Positions 1 to 7,007 are shown, counted from the first letter of the stretch. The stretch: 14,009 nt of DNA from Candidatus Aminicenantota bacterium (GCA_026393775.1 JAPKZM010000027.1:1-14009), one strand, 5' to 3'. Numbers and translations are program-made. Notes: generated by a model from the sequence alone, not told the origin.

Positions 1-159
1 GCCTCGCCGATCGCTTCCGCGGTCACGGTCAGCCTGGGTGTGGCCTCCGCCACCCCACAGGCCGGCGACGAGCCGGGCCAGCTTGTCGAAAGCGCGGACC
101 AAGACCTTTACCAAAAAAAGCGGCAAGGGCGCGGCCTCGGCCGCAGCAATCCGCACTGA
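1..159 (+). CDS. GGDEF-domain protein (probable diguanylate cyclase), C-terminal end only
   Basis: Frame 1 is open from the window edge to TGA at 157-159 and gives 52 residues. The peptide contains VTVSLGVAS, then a short acidic stretch, then LVESADQDLYQKKRQGRG. This matches the end of a GGDEF domain, whose usual form is 'ThSxGvA ... L...AD.ALY.AK..GRN'. GGDEF proteins make cyclic di-GMP from two GTP. The GG(D/E)EF active-site loop lies upstream of the window, so activity and any sensory domains cannot be judged. Two positions usually Ala (ALY, AK) are Asp and Lys here, and the final GRN reads GRG, so the domain may be a diverged one. The gene ends 27 bp from the convergently transcribed kinase gene. 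No poly-T terminator is visible in that gap. Confidence 0.85.
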   Translation, partial: ASPIASAVTVSLGVASATPQAGDEPGQLVESADQDLYQKKRQGRGLGRSNPH

Positions 160-186
160 AACTAATTGCCAACCGGGGTTTGAGAT

Positions 187-1551
187 TTAAAATTGAAGCG
201 AAAAAATCGTGCCCTTTCCAGGCTGGGAGTTGACCGCAATGATGCCGCGATGCAAGTGCATGACCTGGCGCGAAAAACTCAAGCCGATGCCCGAGCCTTC
301 TTTTTTGGTGGTGAAAAACGGGATGAACACCTTTTCCTTGGCTTCGGGAGCGATTCCCGGCCCGTTATCACTGACCTGAATGACCACATGCCCGCGATCG
401 TTCATCCAGGAAGTTAACTGGATACTCGGTTTTTCGCTTCCGCCAAGAGCTTCCATGGCATTGAGCAACAAGTTGATCAGCACCTGTTCGGTCAGATCGG
501 GATCGGCCGTCATCTCCAGGGAGGTCGGCTCCACACTAGCCTTGAAGGCGATGCCCTGACGGGATAATTTGTCCTGCATCAGTCTCTCCACCCGTTGAAA
601 CAATTGGCTGACCGGGAAAATCTCAAATTGCGGTTTGGGGATCAGGGCCATGCTGCGATAGGCGTTGACGAATCGCATCAGTCCCTGGCTGCGTCGGTCG
701 ATGGTCTGCAAAGCCTCGCCCACATCCTGGTTCCAGGCCGGACGGGCGCCCGCGCTTTCGCCTTCGGCAGCGCGCAGCAGGGAAGTGGCGCTAGCGGCCA
801 GCGAGGAGATGGGGGTGAGCGAATTCATGATTTCATGGGTCAGCACCCGGGTCAGGCTCTGCCAGGCTTCGGCCTCTTTCTCCTCCAATTCGATCTGGAT
901 GTTTTGCAGCGACACCAGTTTATAAAATTGATTCTGCAGCTTGAATTCGGTCGTGTACAATGCCAGCTGCAGGACTTCATCGGCTTGCTCCAATTTAAAA
1001 AGGGACTTTTCCCCGGGACGCAAGCGCTCGATTTCGTCGACCAACGGTTGAAACATGGGCGGCAAATCGCGGATATGGCGCAAATGAGAGACGCGGAGTA
1101 ACCGCTTGGCCACATTGTTCAGCAAATCGACCGAGCCATCGCTGCGCAGCGAAAGCAGACCGATCCCGATATGCTGAACCACCGTTAACAGATAACGATA
1201 TTGTTCCTCTTTTTCCGCGCGGGCGCGTTGGAACTGGCCGCTGATCTCGCCGAAAGCGGCATTCAAATCGGCGAACGATCCGCCCAGTCCTTCGATGCCC
1301 GGGGAAAGCGAAAAATCATGGTAGCGCACCGCCTGCAGGAACCTGGCCAGGCCGCGGTTGGAACGATCGATATAGTGAAACAGCGAGACCAGCGCGTACA
1401 CGAAAATCGCCGCGCCCAGCAAAGCCGGAAATCCCCACCCGGAAAAACGCAGCCAGTAAAAGAAAAATCCCGCCGCCAGCGCGAGCAGCATCACCCGCCA
1501 GGCAATCTGAAATCCGAAACGCCGGCTGATTTTCATGATGAAACGATCCAC
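187..1551 (-). CDS. NtrY/NtrB-like sensor histidine kinase with two membrane helices
   Basis: Protein of 454 residues, the likely sensor partner of the adjacent NtrC-like regulator. Two hydrophobic helices (about 16-34 and 41-60) are separated by only a few residues (RFSGWG), so there is almost no extracytoplasmic domain. A HAMP-like or linker segment follows, then a PAS-like region (about 116-220, with IGIGLLSLRSDGSVDLLNN). The H-box is LTHEIMNSLTPI with the predicted phosphoacceptor His239. The ATP-binding domain shows the N-box NLLLNAMEAL (360-369), G1 DNGPGI (395-400), F-box PFFTTK (411-416) and G2 GSGIGL (419-424). All catalytic motifs are intact. The start used is GTG at 1549-1551, 9 bases after the regulator stop; GGAG lies only 2 bases before it. 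An ATG five codons in (1534-1536) is a reasonable alternative. The gene is co-transcribed with the regulator. The signal sensed is unknown. The short-loop topology is that of intramembrane-sensing kinases, so the neighbouring transporter could be part of the sensing (inference). Confidence 0.93.
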   Translation of the reverse strand: MDRFIMKISRRFGFQIAWRVMLLALAAGFFFYWLRFSGWGFPALLGAAIFVYALVSLFHYIDRSNRGLARFLQAVRYHDFSLSPGIEGLGGSFADLNAAFGEISGQFQRARAEKEEQYRYLLTVVQHIGIGLLSLRSDGSVDLLNNVAKRLLRVSHLRHIRDLPPMFQPLVDEIERLRPGEKSLFKLEQADEVLQLALYTTEFKLQNQFYKLVSLQNIQIELEEKEAEAWQSLTRVLTHEIMNSLTPISSLAASATSLLRAAEGESAGARPAWNQDVGEALQTIDRRSQGLMRFVNAYRSMALIPKPQFEIFPVSQLFQRVERLMQDKLSRQGIAFKASVEPTSLEMTADPDLTEQVLINLLLNAMEALGGSEKPSIQLTSWMNDRGHVVIQVSDNGPGIAPEAKEKVFIPFFTTKKEGSGIGLSFSRQVMHLHRGIIAVNSQPGKGTIFSLQF

Positions 1552-1560
1552 GACTCCGCT

Positions 1561-2952
1561 TTAAAGGCCATATTTTTCCAGGCGCCGGTACAAAGCGGCG
1601 CGGGTCAAGCCCAATTCCTTGGCCGCCTGGCTGATATTGCCTTGATATTTGCTCAGGGCGCGGCGGACAAGAATCGCCTCGGCCTGCTCCAGGTTCAAAT
1701 CTTTAAAGGCCAATTCTTCGGCGCTTTCAAGTTTGTGCGAAAAAGAAAAATCGCTTGGCTGCAGCACGGGAGCGTCGCTCAAGATCACCGCCCGTTCCAG
1801 GGCGTGTTTCAGTTCCCGGATATTGCCTGGCCAATGGTAGGTGACCATTTTTTTCAAGGCGGCTTCACTGATGGTTTTCGCCGCCTTCTGATACTTGCGG
1901 CAGGCCTGCTTGGTGAAATGTTCAGCCAGCGGCTTCAGGTCATCGTACCGTTCACGCAATGGCGGCAGGTGAATTTCAACCGTATTGACGCGGTACAGCA
2001 GATCCTGGCGGAATTGTTTGCGGTTGACCAATTCGGCGATCGGCATGTTGGTGGCGCAGATCAAGCGGATATCAACCTGAATGGGTGTGTTGGAACCCAG
2101 GCGGATGATCTGCCGGGTTTCCAGCACGCGCAGCAGCTTGGCCTGCAAGCCCAGGGGCAAGTTGCCGACTTCATCCAAGAAAAGCGTTCCGCCCGAAGCC
2201 AATTCAATGCGTCCGATCCGGTCACTGCGGGCATCGGTAAAAGATCCCTTGACATGGCCGAACAATTCGCTCTCAAAAAGCGTTTCGCTGATCCCGCCCA
2301 TATCGACGGCCAGGAAAATCTCATTGGCCCTAGCCGATTGCCGGTGCAGGGCCCGGGCGACAAGTTCTTTCCCGGTTCCGTTTTCACCGATAATCAGCAC
2401 GTTGGCGTCGGTGGCCGCCACCTTGGCGATGGTCTGGAATATCTGCTGCATACCGGCCGATGCGCCGACGAAATCGTGGAAAGGATGATCCATGTCGGCG
2501 CTGAGCTGCTGCTGGCGCCGGCGCAGATTTTCCGTCTCGAAACGGGATGAACGGAGTTGCAGGGCGCTGGAGACGGTGGCCAGCAATTTTTCGTTCTGCC
2601 AGGGTTTGAGCACGAAATCGCTGGCCCCTTCCTTGATGGCCCGCACCGCCAGGTCGACATCGCCGTAGGCCGTGATCAGAATGACCACCGCCTGGGGATC
2701 AACAGCCAGAATCTTTTCCAGCCAGAAAAAGCCTTCCTGGCCGCTGCTGACGTCGCGCTCGAAATTCATATCCAGCAGGATGACGTCAAACGCCTCATCT
2801 TTCAGCAATTGCGGGATCAAGGCCGGGTTTTTTTCACTGCGCACCGATTGCACGTGCTGTTTTAGAAAGAGAGTGGCCGCTTGCAATACGTCGGCATCAT
2901 CGTCAACGATCAGGATTTTTCCCGAATTTTTTTTCATCATTTCCCATTTCAT
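1561..2952 (-). CDS. NtrC-family sigma-54-dependent response regulator
   Basis: Protein of 463 residues with the full three-domain layout of a bacterial enhancer-binding protein. The receiver domain (about 11-130) has the acidic pocket D17-D19, phosphoacceptor Asp61 (LLDMNF), Thr94 and Lys116 (LKPW). The AAA+ domain (about 160-395) has Walker A GENGTGKE (189-196), Walker B GGTLFLDE (254-261), and the arginine-finger region FRQDLLYRVN (314-323). The sigma-54-contact loop reads GSFTDA (236-241) in place of canonical GAFTGA. The C-terminal Fis-type helix-turn-helix covers about 433-461 (NISQAAKELGLTRAALYRRL). It should activate sigma-54 promoters after phosphorylation by the downstream kinase. 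The first ATG is at 2950-2952; two further in-frame ATGs (2938-2940 and 2935-2937) are also credible, because no Shine-Dalgarno precedes the first and GGGA lies about 5 bases before the last. It is divergent from the transporter operon and probably controls both it and itself. Confidence 0.95.
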   Translation of the reverse strand: MKWEMMKKNSGKILIVDDDADVLQAATLFLKQHVQSVRSEKNPALIPQLLKDEAFDVILLDMNFERDVSSGQEGFFWLEKILAVDPQAVVILITAYGDVDLAVRAIKEGASDFVLKPWQNEKLLATVSSALQLRSSRFETENLRRRQQQLSADMDHPFHDFVGASAGMQQIFQTIAKVAATDANVLIIGENGTGKELVARALHRQSARANEIFLAVDMGGISETLFESELFGHVKGSFTDARSDRIGRIELASGGTLFLDEVGNLPLGLQAKLLRVLETRQIIRLGSNTPIQVDIRLICATNMPIAELVNRKQFRQDLLYRVNTVEIHLPPLRERYDDLKPLAEHFTKQACRKYQKAAKTISEAALKKMVTYHWPGNIRELKHALERAVILSDAPVLQPSDFSFSHKLESAEELAFKDLNLEQAEAILVRRALSKYQGNISQAAKELGLTRAALYRRLEKYGL

Positions 2953-2963
2953 AAAAATTTTTC

Positions 2964-2979
2964 AGCAATTTCCCTGCCA
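2964..2979 (-). promoter_or_regulatory. sigma-54 (-24/-12) promoter of the regulator-kinase operon
   Basis: Read on the minus strand the sequence is TGGCAGGGAAATTGCT. The invariant GG (2978-2977) and GC (2966-2965) are separated by exactly 10 bases, and both TGGCA and TTGC blocks are present, as in the sigma-54 consensus. It sits directly before the sigma-54 activator gene, which suggests autoregulation. The predicted start site (about 2953) falls one base before the first ATG, so a transcript from here would be nearly leaderless or would use the ATGs four or five codons further in. An extended -10 sequence overlaps it. Confidence 0.6.
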
Positions 2980-2987
2980 TTATAGCA
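2979..2987 (-). promoter_or_regulatory. Extended -10 element of a possible housekeeping promoter
   Basis: On the minus strand this reads TGCTATAAT, a perfect TATAAT with the upstream TG of an extended -10. At the expected -35 position (about 3002-3007) the sequence is TGGGAA, a poor match to TTGACA, which extended -10 promoters can tolerate. Transcription would begin near 2972 and give a leader of about 20 nt. It overlaps the -24 box of the sigma-54 promoter, so the two polymerases would compete. It may supply basal regulator expression. Confidence 0.45.
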
Positions 2988-3053
2988 TAGGGCCCAAAAT
3001 GTTCCCATTGGCCTGCGGAAATCACCCGGCAGCCTCTTGAGATCAAACTGCCA

Positions 3054-3071
3054 CTGTCCGGAAACGGACAG
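3054..3071. promoter_or_regulatory. Upstream activator site 1: perfect 7+4+7 palindrome
   Basis: CTGTCCGGAAACGGACAG is a perfect inverted repeat (CTGTCCG / CGGACAG) around GAAA. It lies in the divergent intergenic region, centred about 165 bp upstream of the predicted start of the transporter operon and about 110 bp upstream of that of the regulator operon. Both distances suit an enhancer of a sigma-54 activator. The likely ligand is the Fis-type HTH dimer of the adjacent response regulator (inference). Confidence 0.75.
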
Positions 3072-3074
3072 CAT

Positions 3075-3093
3075 CTGTTCCACCAGCGGACAA
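3075..3093. promoter_or_regulatory. Upstream activator site 2: degenerate second copy
   Basis: CTGTTCC, a 5-base spacer, then CGGACAA. The right half keeps CGGACA exactly; the left half is CTGTTCC versus CTGTCCG in site 1, and the spacer is one base longer. Its centre is about 21.5 bp from that of site 1, close to two helical turns, so both sites face the same side of the helix. This is the usual arrangement for cooperative binding and oligomerisation of NtrC-type activators. Confidence 0.55.
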
Positions 3094-3200
3094 TCCACAT
3101 ATTCTCCGCACTAGAAAAAAATGGAAAACGATAAAGTCGGGAATGGCATTTGTCAAGTCCAGGCACATTTTCAGGTTATGCGCCACCTGCGGTAGCAGAC

Positions 3201-3218
3201 TTGGCATCATAGTTGCAT
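3201..3218 (+). promoter_or_regulatory. sigma-54 (-24/-12) promoter of the ABC transporter operon
   Basis: TTGGCATCATAGTTGCAT closely matches the sigma-54 consensus: TGGCA and TTGCA, with GG (3203-3204) and GC (3215-3216) separated by exactly 10 bases. The predicted start site is near 3228, only about 12 bases before the ATG at 3240, with GAGG (3230-3233) in between as Shine-Dalgarno. The adjacent gene encodes a sigma-54 activator and a palindromic enhancer lies upstream, so three independent elements agree. It is expected to drive the plus-strand operon through to ATPase 2. Confidence 0.85.
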
Positions 3219-3221
3219 CCA

Positions 3222-3242
3222 CATTTTACGAGGTAACCCATG
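3222..3242 (+). repeat. Shared translation-start repeat, copy 1
   Basis: CATTTT, two extra bases AC, then GAGGTAACCCATG. The same elements without the AC occur at 7948-7966, where they form the ribosome site and ATG of permease 2. Here they open the ATPase-relic ORF instead of permease 1. This suggests that the ATG at 3240 was once a permease start, or that the region was copied. Confidence 0.7.
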
Positions 3243-3344
3243 ATTATAAAATGCATCATCTCTAAGTTGATCTTGGCTGATGAATCTATCGGCAACCTTG
3301 ATTCAGACATCCGATTAAATGTTTTAAGTATGAATAAAAAATAA
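3240..3344 (+). pseudogene. 34-codon leader ORF, relic of an ABC ATPase (Walker B and D-loop)
   Basis: An ATG preceded by GAGG with 6-base spacing opens a frame that ends at TAA 3342-3344, 5 bases before the TTG of permease 1. The peptide contains SKLILADESIGNLDSD. This corresponds to PKLILADEPTGNLDSA in ATPase 1 (residues 160-175), the Walker B / D-loop block of LolD/MacB-type ATPases. Walker A, Q-loop and ABC signature are all absent, and the usual PT is changed to SI. It therefore cannot be a working ATPase. It looks like a decayed or recombined remnant of an ATPase gene that once preceded the permease. Because it has its own ribosome site and ends next to the permease start, which has none, its translation may now feed ribosomes to permease 1 by coupling (inference). 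Confidence 0.7.
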
Positions 3345-3349
3345 ATAAA

Positions 3350-5722
3350 TTGATAAAAAACTATTTTAAAACGTCATTCAGAAATCTTATCAAAAACAAA
3401 TCGTATGCATTTATAAGCATATTTGGCCTGGCGATCGGAATGGCGGTTTGTATTTTATTGTTATTGTATATCAAACACGAGTTGAGCTATGACAGCTTTA
3501 ATAAAAATGCGGATCACATTTACCGGCTATGCCAGCCGCAGCACCCTTTTCAGGCGCCGCAAACGGCAAAATTACTGGCTGACAATATTCCGGAAATCAA
3601 AGATTATGCTCGAATTCTTGTGAGAGGGAAAACCATTGTTCAGTATAAAGATAAAAGATATTTAGAAAAAGAAAATGCATTTGCCCTTGCTGATGCCAGC
3701 CTGTTTCGTATCTTCTCTTTCAAATTCAAGCAGGGCGATCCTGAAAAAGCCCTGCAACCGCCATTCACTGTGGTCATTTCTGAAAATCTCGCTCGCAAGT
3801 ATTTCGGCAATGAAAATCCAATCGCTCAGGTCATTAAACTGGATAATGAGTTGAACGTCACCATTACCGGAGTAATGGAAGACATGCCGCAGAATTCCCA
3901 TTTCCGCTATGAGCTGATTGCAAGCCTGAGCGACGCCGATAAAATATTTGGCAGCGAATCGATGAACAACTGGGGATGGCAGAATTTCCTGGTTTATTTC
4001 CTCATGCAAGACCGCTTCTCCCAACCGGCCTTTGAAAAGAAATGCAGTGAACTGATAGCCAAACACAAGAATTCGGGACCGGATAGTCCGGCCGTTAAAT
4101 ATTCAATACAAAACCTGAGAGACATTCACCTCTACTCCTCTCATCTTGAAGGTGATATTCAACCTCAAAACAGTATCACCTACGTGCTGATTTTCTCGGC
4201 CATCGGTTTTCTCATTTTGTTAATTGCCTGCTTTAATTATGTCAATCTATTGACCGCCAATGCCACGACACGGGCAAAAGAGATCGCCATCAGGAAAGTA
4301 GCAGGAGCGTCACGCCAGGACCTTGCCCGGCAATTTATCGGCGAATCATTCGTAGTATTGTTTATAGCCTTGATCCTGGCACTTGTTTTTGTTGCAATAT
4401 GTTTACCGGTTTTTAATACACTTTCAGGAAAAATACTGTCATTTAAAACCCTGATGCAAATCGGCACGATTTTGGAAATTCTGGCTATGCTCATCATCAC
4501 GGGTTTTCTGGCAGGGTCTTATCCCGCTTTTTTCCTTGCCAAATATCAGCCGGCAAAAACGCTGAAAGCAGGTGCAACCACAGGCAGATCCAAATATAAT
4601 TTCAGAAAAATTCTTGTCGGAGCGCAATTTACCATCGTCATTGTTCTTATATGCAGCGCCCTTTTTATGTTTAATCAAATCCATTTCCTGCAAAATAAGA
4701 AATTGGGGTTTGACAGGGGATATACCTTATTGGCAGAAGTCGATCACCCTGCTGATGATGTTGAAAAATATAATGCCTTGAAACAGGCCCTCCTTAAAGA
4801 GAGCGTTGTCAAAAGTGTTTCCATGGCCTCACGCGTTCCTTCTGATTCGCTTAATAATTTGGGAACATTGTTACCGGCAGGACAAACCAAACCGATCCTA
4901 TTGCCGTTTGTTCACGTTCATTACGATTATTTTGAGACATTGGGCATAACCGCTGCACAAGGCCGCCTTTTCTCAAGTAAATTTAAAACCGATGCCGATG
5001 AAGCTATAATTATAAATGAAGCAGCCGTGAAAAAGCTGGAGTTAAAAGGGAATCCAATTGGGCAGTCGGTTGCATGCAGTTGGCCCAAATCGAATAGAAA
5101 GGTCATCGGCGTTGTTGATGATTTTCACTTCGAATCGCTTTATGAAAAAATCCAACCTACAGTGTTTGTCATTGATTATAGACAGTGTTACCAGCTCATG
5201 ATTAAAGTGAATCCCTCAAATGCTCAAAATACTATCAACAAACTTGCAGCTATTTGCAAGAATTTTTATCCAGATGGGGTATTTGAATTTCATTTTTTAG
5301 ATACCAAGCTTGAGTCCCTATATCAAAAGGATAAAATTACTTTCCAATTAATGGGGTATTTTACAATACTGGCGATTTTTATTGCCTGCATGGGACTTTT
5401 TGGTCTGGGACTGATCATGATGAAAAGCCGTACCAAGGAAATCGGTGTTCGCAAAGTGCTCGGTGCATCCATCATGCAAATTTTAATATTATTTGCAAAA
5501 GATTTTACCAGATGGGTGCTTATTGCCAATATCATCGCCTGGCCCGTTGCCTTCTATGCCATGAATAAATGGCTGCAGAATTTTGCCTATAGGATAGATA
5601 TGACGATATGGCCGTTTTTATTATCCGGGTTATCAGCATTAGTGATTGCCTTGCTGACAGTTGGTTATCAGGGTGTGAAAGCAGCACTCGCCAATCCGAT
5701 TGAAAGCCTGCGCTATGAATAA
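3350..5722 (+). CDS. ABC transporter permease 1 (FtsX/MacB type, two FtsX domains)
   Basis: Protein of 790 residues, inner-membrane permease of a MacB-like export system. Membrane helix 1 spans about 19-41. A large periplasmic MacB_PCD-like domain follows (about 42-275). The first FtsX block has helices near 277-300, 331-355 and 370-396, with the motif TTRAKEIAIRKVAGAS (306-321). Another helix (about 420-442) starts the second half, followed by a second periplasmic domain and a second FtsX block with RTKEIGVRKVLGAS. The C-terminus NPIESLRYE is the family ending. The TTG start (3350-3352) is chosen because an in-frame stop lies five codons before it, the next Met is residue 31, and the N-terminus then aligns residue for residue with permease 2. 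No Shine-Dalgarno is visible, so coupling to the leader ORF is likely. The gene is clearly richer in A+T than its downstream neighbours, which suggests a separate origin. Confidence 0.93.
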   Translation: MIKNYFKTSFRNLIKNKSYAFISIFGLAIGMAVCILLLLYIKHELSYDSFNKNADHIYRLCQPQHPFQAPQTAKLLADNIPEIKDYARILVRGKTIVQYKDKRYLEKENAFALADASLFRIFSFKFKQGDPEKALQPPFTVVISENLARKYFGNENPIAQVIKLDNELNVTITGVMEDMPQNSHFRYELIASLSDADKIFGSESMNNWGWQNFLVYFLMQDRFSQPAFEKKCSELIAKHKNSGPDSPAVKYSIQNLRDIHLYSSHLEGDIQPQNSITYVLIFSAIGFLILLIACFNYVNLLTANATTRAKEIAIRKVAGASRQDLARQFIGESFVVLFIALILALVFVAICLPVFNTLSGKILSFKTLMQIGTILEILAMLIITGFLAGSYPAFFLAKYQPAKTLKAGATTGRSKYNFRKILVGAQFTIVIVLICSALFMFNQIHFLQNKKLGFDRGYTLLAEVDHPADDVEKYNALKQALLKESVVKSVSMASRVPSDSLNNLGTLLPAGQTKPILLPFVHVHYDYFETLGITAAQGRLFSSKFKTDADEAIIINEAAVKKLELKGNPIGQSVACSWPKSNRKVIGVVDDFHFESLYEKIQPTVFVIDYRQCYQLMIKVNPSNAQNTINKLAAICKNFYPDGVFEFHFLDTKLESLYQKDKITFQLMGYFTILAIFIACMGLFGLGLIMMKSRTKEIGVRKVLGASIMQILILFAKDFTRWVLIANIIAWPVAFYAMNKWLQNFAYRIDMTIWPFLLSGLSALVIALLTVGYQGVKAALANPIESLRYE

Positions 5723-5750
5723 AAATAGTAATAGTTTATAGGGGCAACCC

Positions 5751-7007
5751 ATGAGCATGGATCAAATTATCAAAAAGAAGAAATGGCCGACCCGGCGCAT
5801 CGTCACCTATGCGGCAGCCGGGGCATTCGCGATGCTGATTCTTTACTTATTGATCTTTCAATCGAACCGCTCCACCCTCAATGTCGAAAGCGATAAATTG
5901 ACGATTTCCAGCGTCGAGCGCGGCCCTTTCCAGGAGTTTATCCCGGTCATGGGCGAAGTGCTCCCGGTGCAAACCATATTTTTAGATGTGGAAGAAGGCG
6001 GTCTGGTGGAAAAAATTTACATCGAAGCCGGTTCAACGGTAAAGCAGGGGGACAAAATCCTCAAGCTTTCCAACACGTCGCTGCTGATGGACATCATGTA
6101 CCGCGAAGCCGAACTTTTTCAGCAGATCAACAACCTGCGTAACACTCGCCTGCTCTTCGAGCAAAGTCGCCTGGCGCTGGAACAGGATCTGGCCGATTTC
6201 GATTTCCAAGTGGAAAAAATGATGCGGAAATTCGAGAGCTACCGCTCGCTGTACGAGGAGAAACTCATCTCTCGCAATGACTTCGAAGACACGCGCGACG
6301 AATACGACATGGTGAAGAACAAGCGCCGGCTGGCGGCCGAATCGCAGGAAAAAGAATTGAATTTCCGCCAGCAGCAGATCGGGCAGCTGGAAGAGGCGGT
6401 CAGGCGCATGGAGCAAAACCTCCGCGTCGCCAAAAGCAAGCTGGATAACCTGACTTTGCGCGCCCCGATCACCGGCACCCTGACTTCGCTGCAGGCGGAG
6501 CCGGGGCAGTCGAAATCACCGGGCGAGCGTCTGGGGCAGATCGATGCCCCGGAGGGTTTCAAGGCGCGCGCGGAAATCGACGAGTTCTACATCGACCGCA
6601 TCCAGAAAGGCAAACCCGGGCAGTTCGAGCTGGCCGGCGGCACCTACCGCATGGTGGTCAGCCGCGTCTACCCCGAGGTCCTGGCAGGGAAATTTTCAGT
6701 CGACCTGGAGTTTCCCGGCCGCCAGGCGCCGGGGATCCGCCGCGGCCAGACCCTGCACGTCCGCCTGGAATTGAGCGATGTCTCCGAAGCCCTGCTGCTG
6801 CCCCGCGGCGGCTTCTTCCAGAAAACCGGCGGGAATTGGGTTTTCGTGCTCGAAGCGGATGGCAAAACCGCCGTCAAGAGGGATGTCCGCCTGGGCCGGC
6901 AGAATCCCGACGTATTTGAAGTACTGGACGGCCTGAAGGCCGGCGAGCGGGTGATCACCTCGAGTTACGACAATTTCGGCGACAATGAACGCCTGGTGCT
7001 TAAATAA
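5751..7007 (+). CDS. Periplasmic adaptor (membrane fusion) protein, HlyD/MacA-like
   Basis: Protein of 418 residues expected to link an inner-membrane ABC permease to an outer-membrane channel. A basic N-terminus (KKKKWPTRR) and one membrane helix (about 18-36) anchor it in the inner membrane; there is no lipobox cysteine. The first lipoyl half-motif is at about 81-107 (EEGGLVEKIYIEAGSTVKQG). A long helical hairpin, rich in Glu, Gln and Arg, covers about 112-232. The second lipoyl half is LTLRAPITGTLTSL (234-247) followed by PGQ. Beta-barrel and membrane-proximal domains complete it. The length is usual for the family. The start is ATG 5751 with GGGG at 5741-5744; a second ATG two codons later is possible. 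It is 28 bp after permease 1 and 31 bp before ATPase 1. It is the only adaptor for two permeases, and no TolC-like channel lies in the window. Confidence 0.93.
   Translation: MSMDQIIKKKKWPTRRIVTYAAAGAFAMLILYLLIFQSNRSTLNVESDKLTISSVERGPFQEFIPVMGEVLPVQTIFLDVEEGGLVEKIYIEAGSTVKQGDKILKLSNTSLLMDIMYREAELFQQINNLRNTRLLFEQSRLALEQDLADFDFQVEKMMRKFESYRSLYEEKLISRNDFEDTRDEYDMVKNKRRLAAESQEKELNFRQQQIGQLEEAVRRMEQNLRVAKSKLDNLTLRAPITGTLTSLQAEPGQSKSPGERLGQIDAPEGFKARAEIDEFYIDRIQKGKPGQFELAGGTYRMVVSRVYPEVLAGKFSVDLEFPGRQAPGIRRGQTLHVRLELSDVSEALLLPRGGFFQKTGGNWVFVLEADGKTAVKRDVRLGRQNPDVFEVLDGLKAGERVITSSYDNFGDNERLVLK

Larger units (their letters stand above)
2953..3239. other. Divergent intergenic control region
   Basis: No gene is supported in this stretch. 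It contains the two divergent sigma-54 promoters, an extended -10, and the two palindromic activator sites listed separately. Between the activator sites and the plus-strand promoter is an A-rich patch (about 3113-3135) that could be bent. I could not recognise a convincing IHF consensus. The remaining bases show no other clear structure. Confidence 0.75.

Noticed and set aside
131..144. Perfect palindrome GCGGCCTCGGCCGC near the end of the GGDEF gene, considered as a terminator
   Set aside because: It lies inside the coding sequence (Arg-Gly-Leu-Gly region) and no T run follows. It is probably a by-product of GC-rich codons.
1201..2550. Long plus-strand open frame (449 codons) opposite the regulator and kinase
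   Set aside because: It is antisense to intact, motif-complete regulator and kinase genes. The translation is rich in Gln, Gly, Asp and Arg with no recognisable domain, as expected for the shadow of GC-rich coding DNA.
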